DNA of 64,000 nucleotides from Nemania diffusa (lineage: Eukaryota > Ascomycota > Sordariomycetes > Xylariales > Xylariaceae). The stretch is taken from the NCBI GenBank assembly GCA_038501195.1, contig JBBPUQ010000004.1:5408001-5472000 (forward strand), in the 5' to 3' direction. The position numbers were made by a program, and so were the translations under genes. The notes under the pieces are model-generated. The model was not told the origin of the DNA and did no database searches. It worked only from the letters and a program-made list of their open reading frames with translations. This document shows, piece by piece, positions 53,542 to 64,000 of the stretch; position 1 is the first letter of the stretch, and the number at the start of each line of letters is the position of its first letter.

Positions 53542-56500
53542 TGTTGAGTCCTCCTTTTCCCCTCTGCTTTTCAAGAGTTGAGAATTTGACAATACAAAGA
53601 TCGTTTCCGGTTTTCAATGGCCGACTAGGTAGTGCAATGCTTGATAGCAGCTGAACAGATTCAGCCGTAATCGTAATGCTACTAGTCGAGTTTATAGTAG
53701 ATGAGCAGACGAGGAGAATATTTATCGCCTATCATACGAGCGGCAATAAGACTATATCCGATCTTAACTCCTACGAAGAAGTTTAAGATGCCTCTCATAT
53801 TTTGGGTAGGATTCAGAATATCAAAGGTCCCCTGCGGGTTATATAGTCGAGATGGAACTTTTATGCACTTGATTTGTGTATGTGACGGACTTAAGATACC
53901 TAAACCCCGACCTTCAACATCATGAAAGACCATTAATAGGTGTAACACGTTGACTACTGAGATAGGGCGTAGAGAAAAAGTAGTAACATCTCGGAAATTA
54001 GGTGTTAAGATCGATATTCTGAATAGTGTTGTAAATTATAAAATTCCTAAACGCTAGGACACGTCTTTCTCACGTCAGTTTCGTCTATGAATTTATAATT
54101 CCTGCTACCTGGGTCGTTGTTTGATCTAATTTCTGTTTTCGGATATAATATCATAAGCCATAGGCTGAAACTACATGTTATAGTTATGAATAAAGATATC
54201 GATCAAGCTTTAATATAGTTAATTTAAATAACTAGAAATTTAGAAGACTTAACTTAGTGACTTGACTGACTTGGCTAACCTAGTTAACCTTGCCAATCTC
54301 AATAACTTGATGGTTTAGCTAGGTGAGTCATATCTAGCTATGTCTAGTCAATGAGATCGTTTAAGTCGCTCAATTAAATAAAGTTATAAGTACTAGATTA
54401 TAGTTGAATTAACTATTTATGATTAGCTTAACCCATCCTTTTATTTGTACATAACCTGTAGCTGCATTACATATAGTCCATAAACCTGGATTTTTTAAAA
54501 CTGAAAATGGAGCTAAAATCGAATTAGTGGTAAGGGACTAGGTACCACAACCTGGTACGTTATGGTTACTGTTATGAAAGGCTAATGAAGGATCGGGCCG
54601 TGCCACCACCCACGTAGAATGTGATAGCAGGCAGCGTTGGTTCATGCATCTTGTGCAATCGGGTATTGTATACATAAATGTGTAGTATAGTAGATTCTGG
54701 AGATCAGATGTTAAAACAAATTGGCGACAGGTCGGGTTTCGTCGCTGCTGGTCTCTGAATGAATAGTGCTCTCTGTGCTTCGGATCTGAGATAAGTTGCG
54801 CGAACATAAAGACTAGACGGTAAGGTGACAAGACTCTAGTGTTACAAATTCTAATATACTAATCGAAAATCACTAATTAGCTGTTCAAACATTCTAGACC
54901 GCTGTATCCAAGCACGAGAAGTGACACTAGAAGTTATTATCATGAACCCATTGATTACTTGTTCTGTTCTATATTATTTGATCCGGATAGTAAGAATTTA
55001 TATAATTACCTATCTCCTTCGTGTAACCGTAATAAATCGTAAGCTTGCCAGAGGAGACGCGAACTTGCAAGCCTAAGCCTAATCAATACATCCCCCTTAC
55101 TTCCAAGTTCACACTAGGCGCTGCAGTATGATCAAGAGAAGAATGATTTAGATAAGAAAAAGACAATTATGAAAAGAAAAGCACTGCGTGAAATGTAAAA
55201 TGGAGAGCAAATCTGCCCGGCGACGAATCGACAAATAAATAACCTCCTACCTCGCTTTCTGTGTTCTACTATTTCGTCTACGTTATTTCCTTCCCATGAA
55301 GGAAGTTTTCTTTAGTTTTGTAGAGTCCGAGCTTTTTTTAAATCACCCTTTCCAGCACTAGGATTTTGCTTAAATAAGAATATCGCTTCGCTATATACCG
55401 CCACTATTAAGCTCTTTTTAAAAAGCAGCAAGACGGTGTTATTATAAAACGTTTCTAGCTTTGGTGTTTAAAGTGATTAAGCGGAAAAACGCACTATGAC
55501 TGCCACGTTTTAGTAGCGGAAAGATCTAGATCGATTGGTTATAGTCGGGATCTAAGTTATACTCAGCCTTAAAGGCATTTACAGTCTGCGGATATGGCGT
55601 GAATATATCGTTTGCAAAAACAGGGTGGCATTGCAAGGCGCTTTGTTTATATTAAGCTTAAGCGTGTCCAAGTGTAGAAGGGTTTGAAATAGGATAGCGA
55701 TATCTTTACCTTCAAATGTCATGCAGCGCCGGAATTTGTTTATAGTCATAAAGCTGCAAAGTGGGTCTGGGGGGAAATACGGAAGATATGGAATGGTTAT
55801 AATACCCCTCAGGGTGCCTACTGCGTGACAGACTCCATCTCTTCTACAACATTACTACCACTTTGCAATCCAACATGCGTAGCAAATACTTATAACAAAA
55901 TATTTTATAGATGGGAAATACATAATACAATACATTTAAGTTTTAAAGCCCTTAAATTTATCCAGGCTCGGATCAATACCTGGTACCCGGAACCAACCAG
56001 GCCAAAATGCCCCGACGATGGTATGTACGTAGCGGCTCGATTCCCGATCCTCCCACCCCCAGCGCCCGTCGCCGGGTCCAGCCCCTGATCCAAGCTCTGC
56101 CCCAAGGCAGGGGGAACCCCTGTACTGCTGGAAACAGCGTGCAGGGCCCTAGCGGCTAGGCGGTAGAATTTCCCGACGCAGCTCGCTGGAGCTACGCCGC
56201 GAACATTTCAGCTCTGAGCCTCAACGGCCCTGCAGTTCTCTTCCGCGCCAATGGATGGATGCGACGAGCCTCCCTCCCTCCCACCTTTAGTCCTATGTAG
56301 GTACCTATTCTGTTCTGTCCTTAATTGAAATCCTACCTGTTGCGTGGCATCTACGCATCGATACATAGCGCCAGCCACATAGTCTCCCACGGTCCCTCCT
56401 CGGTACACCTACGTAGTCTACATACTATGTGCGCAGCACGTGTTCATCGCGCAAGCATCGAGGGGCTGCTCCCGACGTACCCGCTTCCCCTCTGCTCGCG

Positions 56501-58083
56501 AGGAGCGAGTACGCGTATACGCACACGCAGCAGTGAACTAGTCCAGCCGCACTCTTGGCCGCGGCGCCTCGATAAGATTGCCCCTCCCGCCCCCTAGGGT
56601 CGCGCGCGCGCGATAACGATGTATATACCACTTCGGTGCCAGGCACGTCGTCGGAGCCCGCAGCACCGCGCTCCCCTTTCGCGCCGCCGTGTGGAGCGCC
56701 GCCGGCGCTTGCCCACGTGAAGGGAAGGAAGGGAGGGAAGGACACCCCTGTGCTGCGCGGCTGGCCGGGGTTTATGCGGACTTATTCTGCCCCAATCGTA
56801 GGCGGGCTGGAGCCAGGGTCAATCTTGAGGTGCTCGCCGCCGCCTTTGGAGATTTCTAGGGGTCTCGTGATGGCTTCGCGGCTTCGATGGACTACCTACC
56901 TAAGGTGTCGTCGGATGATACCTGCTGTAGCTCGGGGGAGCTTCGATGGTGGTCTGGCTCTTTGGCGTCGCATGCGCTGCTGCTACTGCTGGCTAAACAT
57001 AGTACACGCATGGTAAGCAGACTTTAAGGGTTGCGTGGGGGTAAGCTGCGTCATGGCCTGAGGATTCGCTGCGTCTTATCTTTGCTTCGAGCTATCTGCC
57101 TTTTCCTTCGAGGTCTTGCTCGCCCGCATCTTGCGTCGTAACTGCAACAGTGACACGTGATGGATAAATATATCCGTTGTTACCTACACTGGCGTTGTAG
57201 GAGCTGCTAGTAGGCATGGAAAATATGGCGGTAGCTAATATGAGCGGATAGGTCGTAACTTTGAATTAGGGACATGTTTTGGTCATACAGGTCCTACGGA
57301 GCTTTAGACGTCTTGTCGTGGACGGCGCTTTCGCTGTAGGAATGAGAAAAAGACAAGACGCATGAGTATCAGTTGGTATATTGCTGCTGTCAATTCTATA
57401 ACCAACTAATGGGGCATACTCTCCCTTCTCCATATGCTAACGATATAGTCAGTTAGCTGAAGTTTTCTCTTAGGGGTTTATATCAAACTATTTTAGACAT
57501 CCAACATCTGACACAGCCTCCGTCTTATAGCTAAGGAAGGAGTCATTCCCCTCTTCGCATAAAAGCTAGACTTAACTTTTTGCCCACCTTACGTATACGT
57601 TTATACTAACATGGAAACTCAGTAAATCAGCCAAGTAAAATATAGAACCTCGCACGTAACACCTAGCAATAAACCAGAAAATACTATGCTTTGATTTATT
57701 TGTTTGCTTGCTTACTTGGTATATAAGTTAACCAGTCAACCCTCTCCAACCCTCTGAACACCCCGAGAAGGGACAAAACCCGGCCCAACCACCTAGCTAC
57801 CGAAGCTATATACAGAATGCCGTAGTTGCTATGTGTGTATGTATATGTTTATCGGGTGGACTGTTTGTATATGTATGTATGTATATGTGTATATATAGAT
57901 GTATCGTGTCTCTGATGCAATGCGCTTCATAACGTCTACTCGCGTGGCAAACGTAGCGGGGACGCGGGAAGATTCCTCCCTCCCTATCCCATGCTATCCC
58001 ATCTTATCCGATTGTGTATCGCAGCTGCTGGTGCTTTCTGGATTGAATTGACCTATGCCGAAACCTTAGCTTCATCATCGTCT
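53542..58083. other. 4.5-kb region without genes: AT-rich then GC-rich
   Basis: 53650-55800 is AT-rich with many TA steps and no coding signal. 56030-57010 is sharply GC-richer, with overlapping open frames on both strands but no motif or consistent gene model. 57010-57800 is again AT-rich. I see no gene in any part. Confidence 0.5.
57832..57905. repeat. TATG/TGTA-type microsatellite
   Basis: An imperfect run of GTAT, GTATAT and TGTATATAT units, interrupted around 57852-57868. Confidence 0.7.
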
Positions 58084-60426
58084 TCATCTCTCTTTCCTCT
58101 TCCCCCTCCCCCGTTCTCTCGACGTGGATGTGGACGTAGACGTAGAGCTAGAAACGTCCTTCCTCTTCCCCTGCCCCTTATCATCAGCCATCTCTCTGTC
58201 CCCGTCTTTGTCCTTCTCCCTGGCCGTGTGCACGGGGCTGCTCGCGCGCGTGGGCATGTAGAAGTCGTACCGGTCCGGGAAGAGGATGATGTTCGCGAGC
58301 CGCACGACCTCGGACTCGGCGCGCGAGCTCGAGGACGCGGACGCGGGGGTGGCCGTGCCGTCGTCCATGTCCACGTCCTTCTCGGCGGTCGGCGAGCCCG
58401 CCGACTTGCCGCCGCCGAGCGTCCAGGGTGCAAGCCCCATGGCCCGCAGCCCTTCTTCGCCGCCGACCTCGCGGATCTCCTTCTCGCCCAACCGCCCCGT
58501 GTGCGGGGCCTCGCTGCCGAGCCCGGTGCCCGTCGAGTCGAAGTCTGGGCCCGGGTGCCCGCGTAGGAAGGCCTTGCGCTGGCGCGCGAGGAACAGCGCG
58601 TTCGTCTGCGTCAGTGGGGCCGCGGGCGAGTAGATTAGCATGGATGTGTGGGAGCCTGAGGAAGAAGAGGAGGAGGTGGAGTCGGACTTGTTGTGATTGC
58701 TGTTATTGTTGTTGTTGTTGCTATTTTGCTCGGGTTTGGAGTTGGAGCTGTAGTTGGTATTGGAGAACTGGTAGGCCTGGTCCGGGTGCCAGATGATATA
58801 GTCGCCGGCCTGCAGCGTCGGCGGCGTCACGAGGCTCTTGTCGAGCTGTAGGTGTGGGTGCCACGCCGCGGTGACGCGCTGCGCGTGCCCCGGCACGGCA
58901 CCGTGTATTATCGTCGACTGCTCCTCGTCCAGCGCCCAGTTGGACGGGTCGAGGTACGCATCCCACGCCTCGGCGTATTCGTCGTCGTCGTCACCGGCCT
59001 CTGGCGGCGGTTCTTTAGGCGAGAAGAAAGGCCGAAGGAGGAAGTACACGGTGGACAGCTTGGAGGAGGGTAGCAGACGGATCATGCCGGGCTCGACGAC
59101 GGTCAGGGCGAGGATACCCTGGAACATGCGCATCATGGAGCAGGCGCCAGCGCCGTTGTACAGGTCCGACGTAGCGTTGACGCGCCCGGCGGGATCCCAG
59201 GCATTGTACGCCTCCCAGTTGCCCCTGAAGATCTCGTCGTAGAGGCCGCAGCGCCCGTACCCGTCTAGCTCCCAGCGCTCCAGGCTACCGTTGTCCACCT
59301 GCGCGATAGATGCGTTCGAGGCCGCCGCCGCGGCGGCGATGAGGCTGTCTTCGGGCGACACGGGCGCCGCAGCCACGCCGTTCACGGTGATGATACCGTT
59401 GTTGGTGGACTCTATCCTGATGCGGTCTGCATAGGTGATGGGGAATCTCGTGGCCAGACGGTCGTCGTTGTTGCTATTCCATAGTGACATGGCGAAGCGC
59501 TGTGCGCGCAGCATGTTGGGGTGTGCACGCGAGCGCACTTGCGCAGGCGTCCAGAAGAAGTCGAAGCAGGTCGGGTCCTGCGCAGGCGGTGGTTTGAAGT
59601 CATGCTTTGTTTCTAGATATTTCTTGGTCTCCTCGACCCAACTACTCGCGTCCTCGGGCGGCACAACGCCGCGGATGACGCCGATGCCATGGCGCTTCAA
59701 GCTGGCTTCGAAGGGCGTGACTTTGGCGGTGTTGTTGATCTCGGTGAAATCGATTGAGGGGATCAGCTCGGCGCGATGCTCGTCGATGTACTTGATCTCG
59801 TCGCGCAGGGCGGTGATCAGGCGGCTCCACGACGCCTCGAGTGCGGCTTCGTGACCAGCTACTAGGCGCTTTTTGAGACTCGCAAATCGTGAGGGCAGAG
59901 GCACGGGTTGGGTGCCGTAAAAAGAGAGAACTGGAGGCTCCATGTTGTTCTTGGACGATACCGGCCTTTGTCTGGTTTTTGCTATTCTGCCGTCTCTGTG
60001 GTCGCTCGGTCGCGAGCGCTTCGTACCATTTGTCCTGCTGATGCTGGTGGCTTGTTGCGGCGGATGCGGCACCGTGGTGGTATTTTTTGCTGCGTCTGCC
60101 GATGTCGACAACAATAGTGGTTGTTGCTGCAAACCCCCTGTCGCTATTGTCGCTATTGTCCCTGTTCCTGCTGTCGCTGCAGTTGTCTTTGTTGTTATCG
60201 TCGTCGTTTTCGCCGTTGCAATGGTCGGCAGTGATCGCGCAGATATCGTCGGGGCCAGGTTGGAATGTAAATTTAAATTCAAATTTGAAATCGAATTTGT
60301 TGTGGTTGTTGTCGTCGTCGTCGTCGCCGTCGCTGTCGCAGCAGCAGCAGCGGCGGCCATGGCGCTCTCGAGTGACGGGACCGAGGGCGCTGCGCCTGGG
60401 CGCTGCACCACGTCTACCTTGGACAT
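58084..60426 (-). CDS. DUF1479 (YbiU-like) putative oxygenase-fold protein
   Basis: A single 780-aa frame from the ATG at 60426. The first 170 residues are low in complexity (runs of Ala, Thr, Asn-Leu and Thr-Ala), then the conserved DUF1479 body begins: PVPLPSRFASLKKRLVAG, YIDEHRAELIPSIDF, GIGVIRGVVPPEDASSW, FDFFWTPAQVRSRAHPNM, YADRIRIES, WELDGYGRCGLYDEIFRGNW, SMMRMFQGILALTVVEPGM, AAWHPHLQLDKSLV and AGDYIIWHPDQAYQF. The body is of the 2-oxoglutarate/Fe(II) oxygenase type in known relatives, but the reaction is unknown. A Ser/Asn-rich insert (about residues 530-570) interrupts the end of the domain, and the C-terminus is again low in complexity and basic. No intron was needed. The long poly-residue N-terminus makes the start uncertain; MEPPVLSFYG further in is an alternative. 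Confidence 0.85.
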   Translation of the reverse strand: MSKVDVVQRPGAAPSVPSLESAMAAAAAAATATATTTTTTTTTNSISNLNLNLHSNLAPTISARSLPTIATAKTTTITTKTTAATAGTGTIATIATGGLQQQPLLLSTSADAAKNTTTVPHPPQQATSISRTNGTKRSRPSDHRDGRIAKTRQRPVSSKNNMEPPVLSFYGTQPVPLPSRFASLKKRLVAGHEAALEASWSRLITALRDEIKYIDEHRAELIPSIDFTEINNTAKVTPFEASLKRHGIGVIRGVVPPEDASSWVEETKKYLETKHDFKPPPAQDPTCFDFFWTPAQVRSRAHPNMLRAQRFAMSLWNSNNDDRLATRFPITYADRIRIESTNNGIITVNGVAAAPVSPEDSLIAAAAAASNASIAQVDNGSLERWELDGYGRCGLYDEIFRGNWEAYNAWDPAGRVNATSDLYNGAGACSMMRMFQGILALTVVEPGMIRLLPSSKLSTVYFLLRPFFSPKEPPPEAGDDDDEYAEAWDAYLDPSNWALDEEQSTIIHGAVPGHAQRVTAAWHPHLQLDKSLVTPPTLQAGDYIIWHPDQAYQFSNTNYSSNSKPEQNSNNNNNNSNHNKSDSTSSSSSSGSHTSMLIYSPAAPLTQTNALFLARQRKAFLRGHPGPDFDSTGTGLGSEAPHTGRLGEKEIREVGGEEGLRAMGLAPWTLGGGKSAGSPTAEKDVDMDDGTATPASASSSSRAESEVVRLANIILFPDRYDFYMPTRASSPVHTAREKDKDGDREMADDKGQGKRKDVSSSTSTSTSTSRERGRGKRKER

Positions 60427-63400
60427 CGCTCGCTGCTCAGTCAACCCTTTTCCCTATTGCGCGCCCTGTGTCTTCTGACCTTTTTTACTATAGCGTCTGG
60501 CTCGGCCATTCAGATTCCGTTCCCCAGCACTGATCGCGCTGGGGGCAGCGCGGGGTTGCAAGCACTAATAAATACAATACGCATGCAGCATGGCAGAGCA
60601 GGGCTAGGTGGCCTAGCACCTTGGGTAGGCAGTCTGCATAGCGCCCTCCAGGCTTGGTAATGGAGAAGCAGCCCGCCCGCGACCCCCCTGCTCGACCCGG
60701 CTACCCTGGAAGGTAGGGGGGGAAGTGGGTGAAGTGGGTGAGTGGATGAGTGGATAGTGCTAGCCAGGGTGGGGCCTACAGAAGACATGGGCAGAACATG
60801 GGGGATCCCCCCGAGGGGAAATCGATGGGGTCCCCGCTCGTTGCGGCACCCCGGCCCGTGGAGGCTCGATGGCAGCGCATCCTTTGATTGACATGCCGGC
60901 GCGCAGCTCCGCCCACCTACAAAACACATAGCCTAGACCTCGATGAGGCAACCATGTCGTGCTGGCGGTCCGTCTCACTAGAGGCCGGCGCGACAAAGAG
61001 CAGCGAGAGAGAGGCATCTATCTAGTGATCAGGATTATGGATTCTAGACTCTTAACTGACAACCGACTGCCCAGGCAATCGACACCAGCGACCTAAACTA
61101 CCTAGTTTAAGTAAGTAGTTCACACAAGTCGAGACAAATAGATAGATTGCCCTTTGCGGTCCAACGTGCCCCCTAGCACCGCCGCCCCCTTCAGAGCAGC
61201 CGCCGGCACATAGCGCGTCTCTTTCCATTGGCCGGGAATTTTCACAGCTAATTCTCCGTCAGATGTCAGCCCGGTTCCATAGCACATGCGCCCTGCTGGC
61301 ATTGTCCACGGAGGTTGCGAATTAGGACGACGCCCAAACAAGCCCCAACAAGGGAACAAGCTCGTCACGCCTTCTCTCTAGCCCTATCATCTCATGTCTT
61401 GGGCTGCGAGTACTGTACAGAATACCAGTACAGCGTGCGTACCATACACACACTTGCGTCGCAACGCCTATCAGCAGACATGTGATATGTAAGCAGGAGG
61501 CGAAACCCGACAAACCACCTTCTCAGTGTTCTTAGTGTAGGTATTCGTAGGTACGCATATTCCGCCGGCCCATCTCCCGTTTACTAGTGTACGTTACTTG
61601 TATGTACGTATATACTCTGGAGTGTTCGGAACATAATACCTTCCCTTCCCTGCCTGTCCTTGTCCTTGTCCTTGTCTGGTCTCGTCACGAAACTAGTAAC
61701 ACGAAACATCGAGATCACTCCTTTTCATGTGGGTATGTCTCGAGATGTCTTTTCAGCCCTTGCCTCCTCGGCCAGCACAACACCAATTCGACGCTCACGG
61801 TCAATGTCGCCGAAGCCACCTACCTACATACGCTAAATTCATTAATATGAGATAAGCTACAATACTTACTGAGTAGCACGTCCGTCTCCAAGTTGCACGC
61901 TACGGCACGAGGCGCGCCATTCCATCCCATCCCCAATACACGCTAAGTTACACACTAGATCCCAGTCTAGGTTTCGTTTCTGGGTGCGCCGGAAACTAAA
62001 GTGAGTAACGTTACCGAAGAGAGGCTAGCTGCGGAAACCCCATTCGCTCATTATTAGGTAACAAAGCCAATAGTCCGCACTACGGGTTTTTCGTAGATAT
62101 ATGTAAGCTTCTGTCATAATTACACAGCGTCGATCGACACCGGCAAGAAGCATTTGCTGGGTACGAGGCTGTCTATTTTTCCTTGGGCCCTTTCCTCAAT
62201 CTGGCAGAGATTGCCCTTGCGGACTGCCAGGCGGATGTCGGGAAAATGCGCATTGTGCATGACGGGTTGGAGATGGTTGCAGTGCTCTACATTTACCCTT
62301 TTCAGGTCAGCCGGCCAATGGTCGCTGATCGCCGCCAGCTGTCGTCAGTTGAAGGCGCTCGAACTAGGCTTTGGCAGCTGCGTGTAAGTCGGTCGTCTCT
62401 ACTATCCATCGGACGAACACATCGGACGAACAATGCAAGTTGTCCTTAATAGGGGCACAGCCTTTTTACTGTTGCAACTCTGTCTATATTTTCCGTGATG
62501 AGTAATTTTAAGAATCATGTTATTTTTATCGAATTATCTCGGAAAATGCCACACATTTGCTAGGTTAGCCTTGTCTTCTACCCGCTATACTTAACGTTGA
62601 CACGGAGCATCACCACAACCTCCCTAAACCACAAATAGTACCACAACCAAGTTCCAACATCCAGATAACAGGTCTCTAGTCCAAGTCCAACTTCAAGACG
62701 CACCAAAGCGCAAGAGCGGATCTACGTTAATAAAAACCTTCCCGCGTCACATGTCATGACACAGACTCGCCATCCAGCACATCACACAGGCAGGTAATAT
62801 CGAGCACCCCTCTCGCAGACGCCATGCACTGCATCTCCCCTTCGCCCTATCGCCATGAAACCCAACCTACCTCTTCCCATAGCACCCGAGAAACGCACAG
62901 GACATCGCTGCCACCTAGCCGCTGCTCTCATTGGCCCGGACGGGATCGGGGCCCAGGTACTTGGCGCCCCCGATCCCGCGAGCTGGCATGAGCTGATAGA
63001 GGCTGCCGTGGCCCTTGGGCGGGACCACGAGCAGGTAATCTAAGAACACACCACTGGATGCTGGATGTCGTGCCGCACTAGAAGCCTCTTGCCTGCCGTC
63101 AGCGAAGTCCCATATCTCGCCAGTCCTGCCTTAGGTAAGTAGCTAGTCTGCAGACTAAGACCAAGACCGAGACCAAGCTGCTGACACGCACGCCTCCTCA
63201 ACATCAAACGTGTGCCCTCCCTCCCTCCACCTGGGTGATTGGTGCTCGACTCCCGCTCGGCGTTGCAGTTTGGGTGGAACATTCCATCTATCTGCGCGAT
63301 ATTTATCCCAGGTCTCGAGGGTGAATCCGACGTGGTAGCCCCGTCCTCCAGCAAGATTATGTAGGCGTATGGCACAGAGAACCTCGAGGGCGGAATTAGC

Positions 63401-63654
63401 CGTGTATACACTATTAATTAGCTACCCCTCTGGATACTGCCTTGGCCCAGTTGCCGCCGTATGCAGTGTCTCAAGCTGATGCATCGTGCTTCAACTGCTC
63501 CATCTGGTATCCCCCTATCACGCAATTATTCGCAACCCTCCAAGTCACCATCCAGACATACATAGAGCATCCACCTCGCAGAAATTTCCCATCTCAAAAA
63601 CCCCCCCATCAATGTGATCTGTAGCTTTCTGTCTTTACTTACACGGGTCTTTAA
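60427..63654. other. 3.2-kb region without supported genes
   Basis: 60430-61000 is GC-rich upstream sequence of the DUF1479 gene. Short frames at 61120-61368 (-), 62154-62449 (+) and 62855-63043 (+) have plausible amino-acid composition but no family motif and no clear gene model. The last could be a first exon, since its frame meets a GT (GTAATC) after GRDHEQ. I do not call any of them. Confidence 0.45.
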
Positions 63655-64000
63655 TCAACCCCTTCCGCTCCTCACGCCAGGGAACCCACCACTCACGATG
63701 GCGGCTCCTTCCGCGATATCCTTCTGTCTGATAGCAATCTCGAGTTCTCGCAAGGCGCAGTGAGCCGCAATCACTTTGAAGCTCTCAAATTCGCCCGTAT
63801 TGCGTTTGTTAGGACTGTGACGAACCCCTCCGACAACCCCAACATGTAGACATGCAATGCTCAATTCTAGTGCCGTACATTCTGTCTGGAGGCCAGCGGA
63901 TTCTTCATAATAGTCGTCGTATACATCGTCTCCGACGCCATCGCGAAGGTCACTTGATAGCTTCGTATCATGCTTTCTAATGAGACCTTCAACCCACTTC
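63655..64000 (-). CDS. Hypothetical protein, C-terminal part (runs off the right edge)
   Basis: The frame is open from base 64000 down to the stop at 63655-63657, so at least 114 residues are coding and the N-terminus lies outside. It reads KWVEGLIRKHDTKLSSDLRD at the edge, then an acidic stretch GDDVYDDYYEESAGLQTEC, and a helical C-terminus (FESFKVIAAHCALRELEIAI, RQKDIAEGAAIVSGG). The composition suits a real gene, but I do not recognise the family. It could also be a decayed gene, since only a third of a typical protein is visible. Confidence 0.45.
   Translation of the reverse strand, partial: KWVEGLIRKHDTKLSSDLRDGVGDDVYDDYYEESAGLQTECTALELSIACLHVGVVGGVRHSPNKRNTGEFESFKVIAAHCALRELEIAIRQKDIAEGAAIVSGGFPGVRSGRG

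Noticed and set aside
54245..54345. Short repeating pattern of CTTG/GGCTAACC-like units resembling leucine-rich coding repeats.
   Set aside because: Stops occur in every frame and the period is irregular; probably simple-sequence drift in AT-rich DNA.
62154..62449. Overlapping plus-strand frames with a leucine-rich-looking segment (ASCRQLKALELGFGSC).
   Set aside because: A single possible LRR-like unit is not enough to call a gene; both overlapping frames cannot be real.
1..64000. Search for tRNA, rRNA, CRISPR arrays and telomere repeats.
   Set aside because: No B-box-containing cloverleaf, rRNA core, regularly spaced repeat array or TTAGGG run was recognised by reading; a tRNA scan could still find one.

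Overview
This window is nuclear DNA of a filamentous ascomycete, most likely a Sordariomycete or a close relative. The evidence is intron-split genes with short introns (about 43 to 170 nt, GT...AG ends), fungal-type families (2EXR domain, ankyrin-CorA fusion, CYP505 P450-reductase, DUF1479, fungal HNH protein), and long AT-rich gene-poor stretches that look like decayed repeats. I assigned the organism from gene content only and cannot name a species. Splice sites were placed by eye so that reading frames and family motifs stay continuous. In all but one multi-exon gene the exon lengths add up to a clean open frame.

Layout. 1-11.1 kb is a dense housekeeping block: PUS3 (partial, -), an atypical Rho-like GTPase (+), RPC17 (-), a repeat-rich protein (+), a 2EXR protein (-), ORC6 (-), a secreted EF-hand protein (+) and TRM12 (-). 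12.2-14.9 kb carries a six-exon ankyrin-CorA gene (-). 14.9-19.6 kb is gene-poor and holds diverged direct repeats. 19.6-30.1 kb is a second housekeeping block: RPS18 with eight exons (-), KGD4 (+), polynucleotide kinase 3'-phosphatase (+), RAD14 (-) and PHO88 (-). 31.2-36.8 kb holds uncharacterised genes and one broken frame. 37.0-40.7 kb is a self-sufficient CYP505-type P450 (-) with one frame problem. 44.5-46.1 kb is a two-domain alpha/beta hydrolase (-).

A Ty1/copia-type LTR element (46243-50157) follows. Its two 204-bp LTRs are identical and it has a 5-bp target duplication, but its interior is deleted and full of stops, so it looks like a recently moved non-autonomous element. An HNH pseudogene (+) and a short-chain dehydrogenase (-) come next, then about 4.5 kb without genes, a DUF1479 gene (-), and a partial gene at the right edge (-).

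The genes serve separate core functions: tRNA modification (PUS3, TRM12), RNA polymerase III (RPC17), replication origin (ORC6), translation (RPS18), 2-oxoglutarate dehydrogenase (KGD4), ER targeting (PHO88) and DNA repair (PNKP next to RAD14, convergent). I see no biosynthetic cluster, CRISPR array or defence system. The most unusual items are the GTPase with a ruined G3 motif, the identical-LTR but dead-interior copia element beside the hydrolase promoter, the CYP505 frame mismatch, and the possible mitochondrial leader on the PNKP gene.
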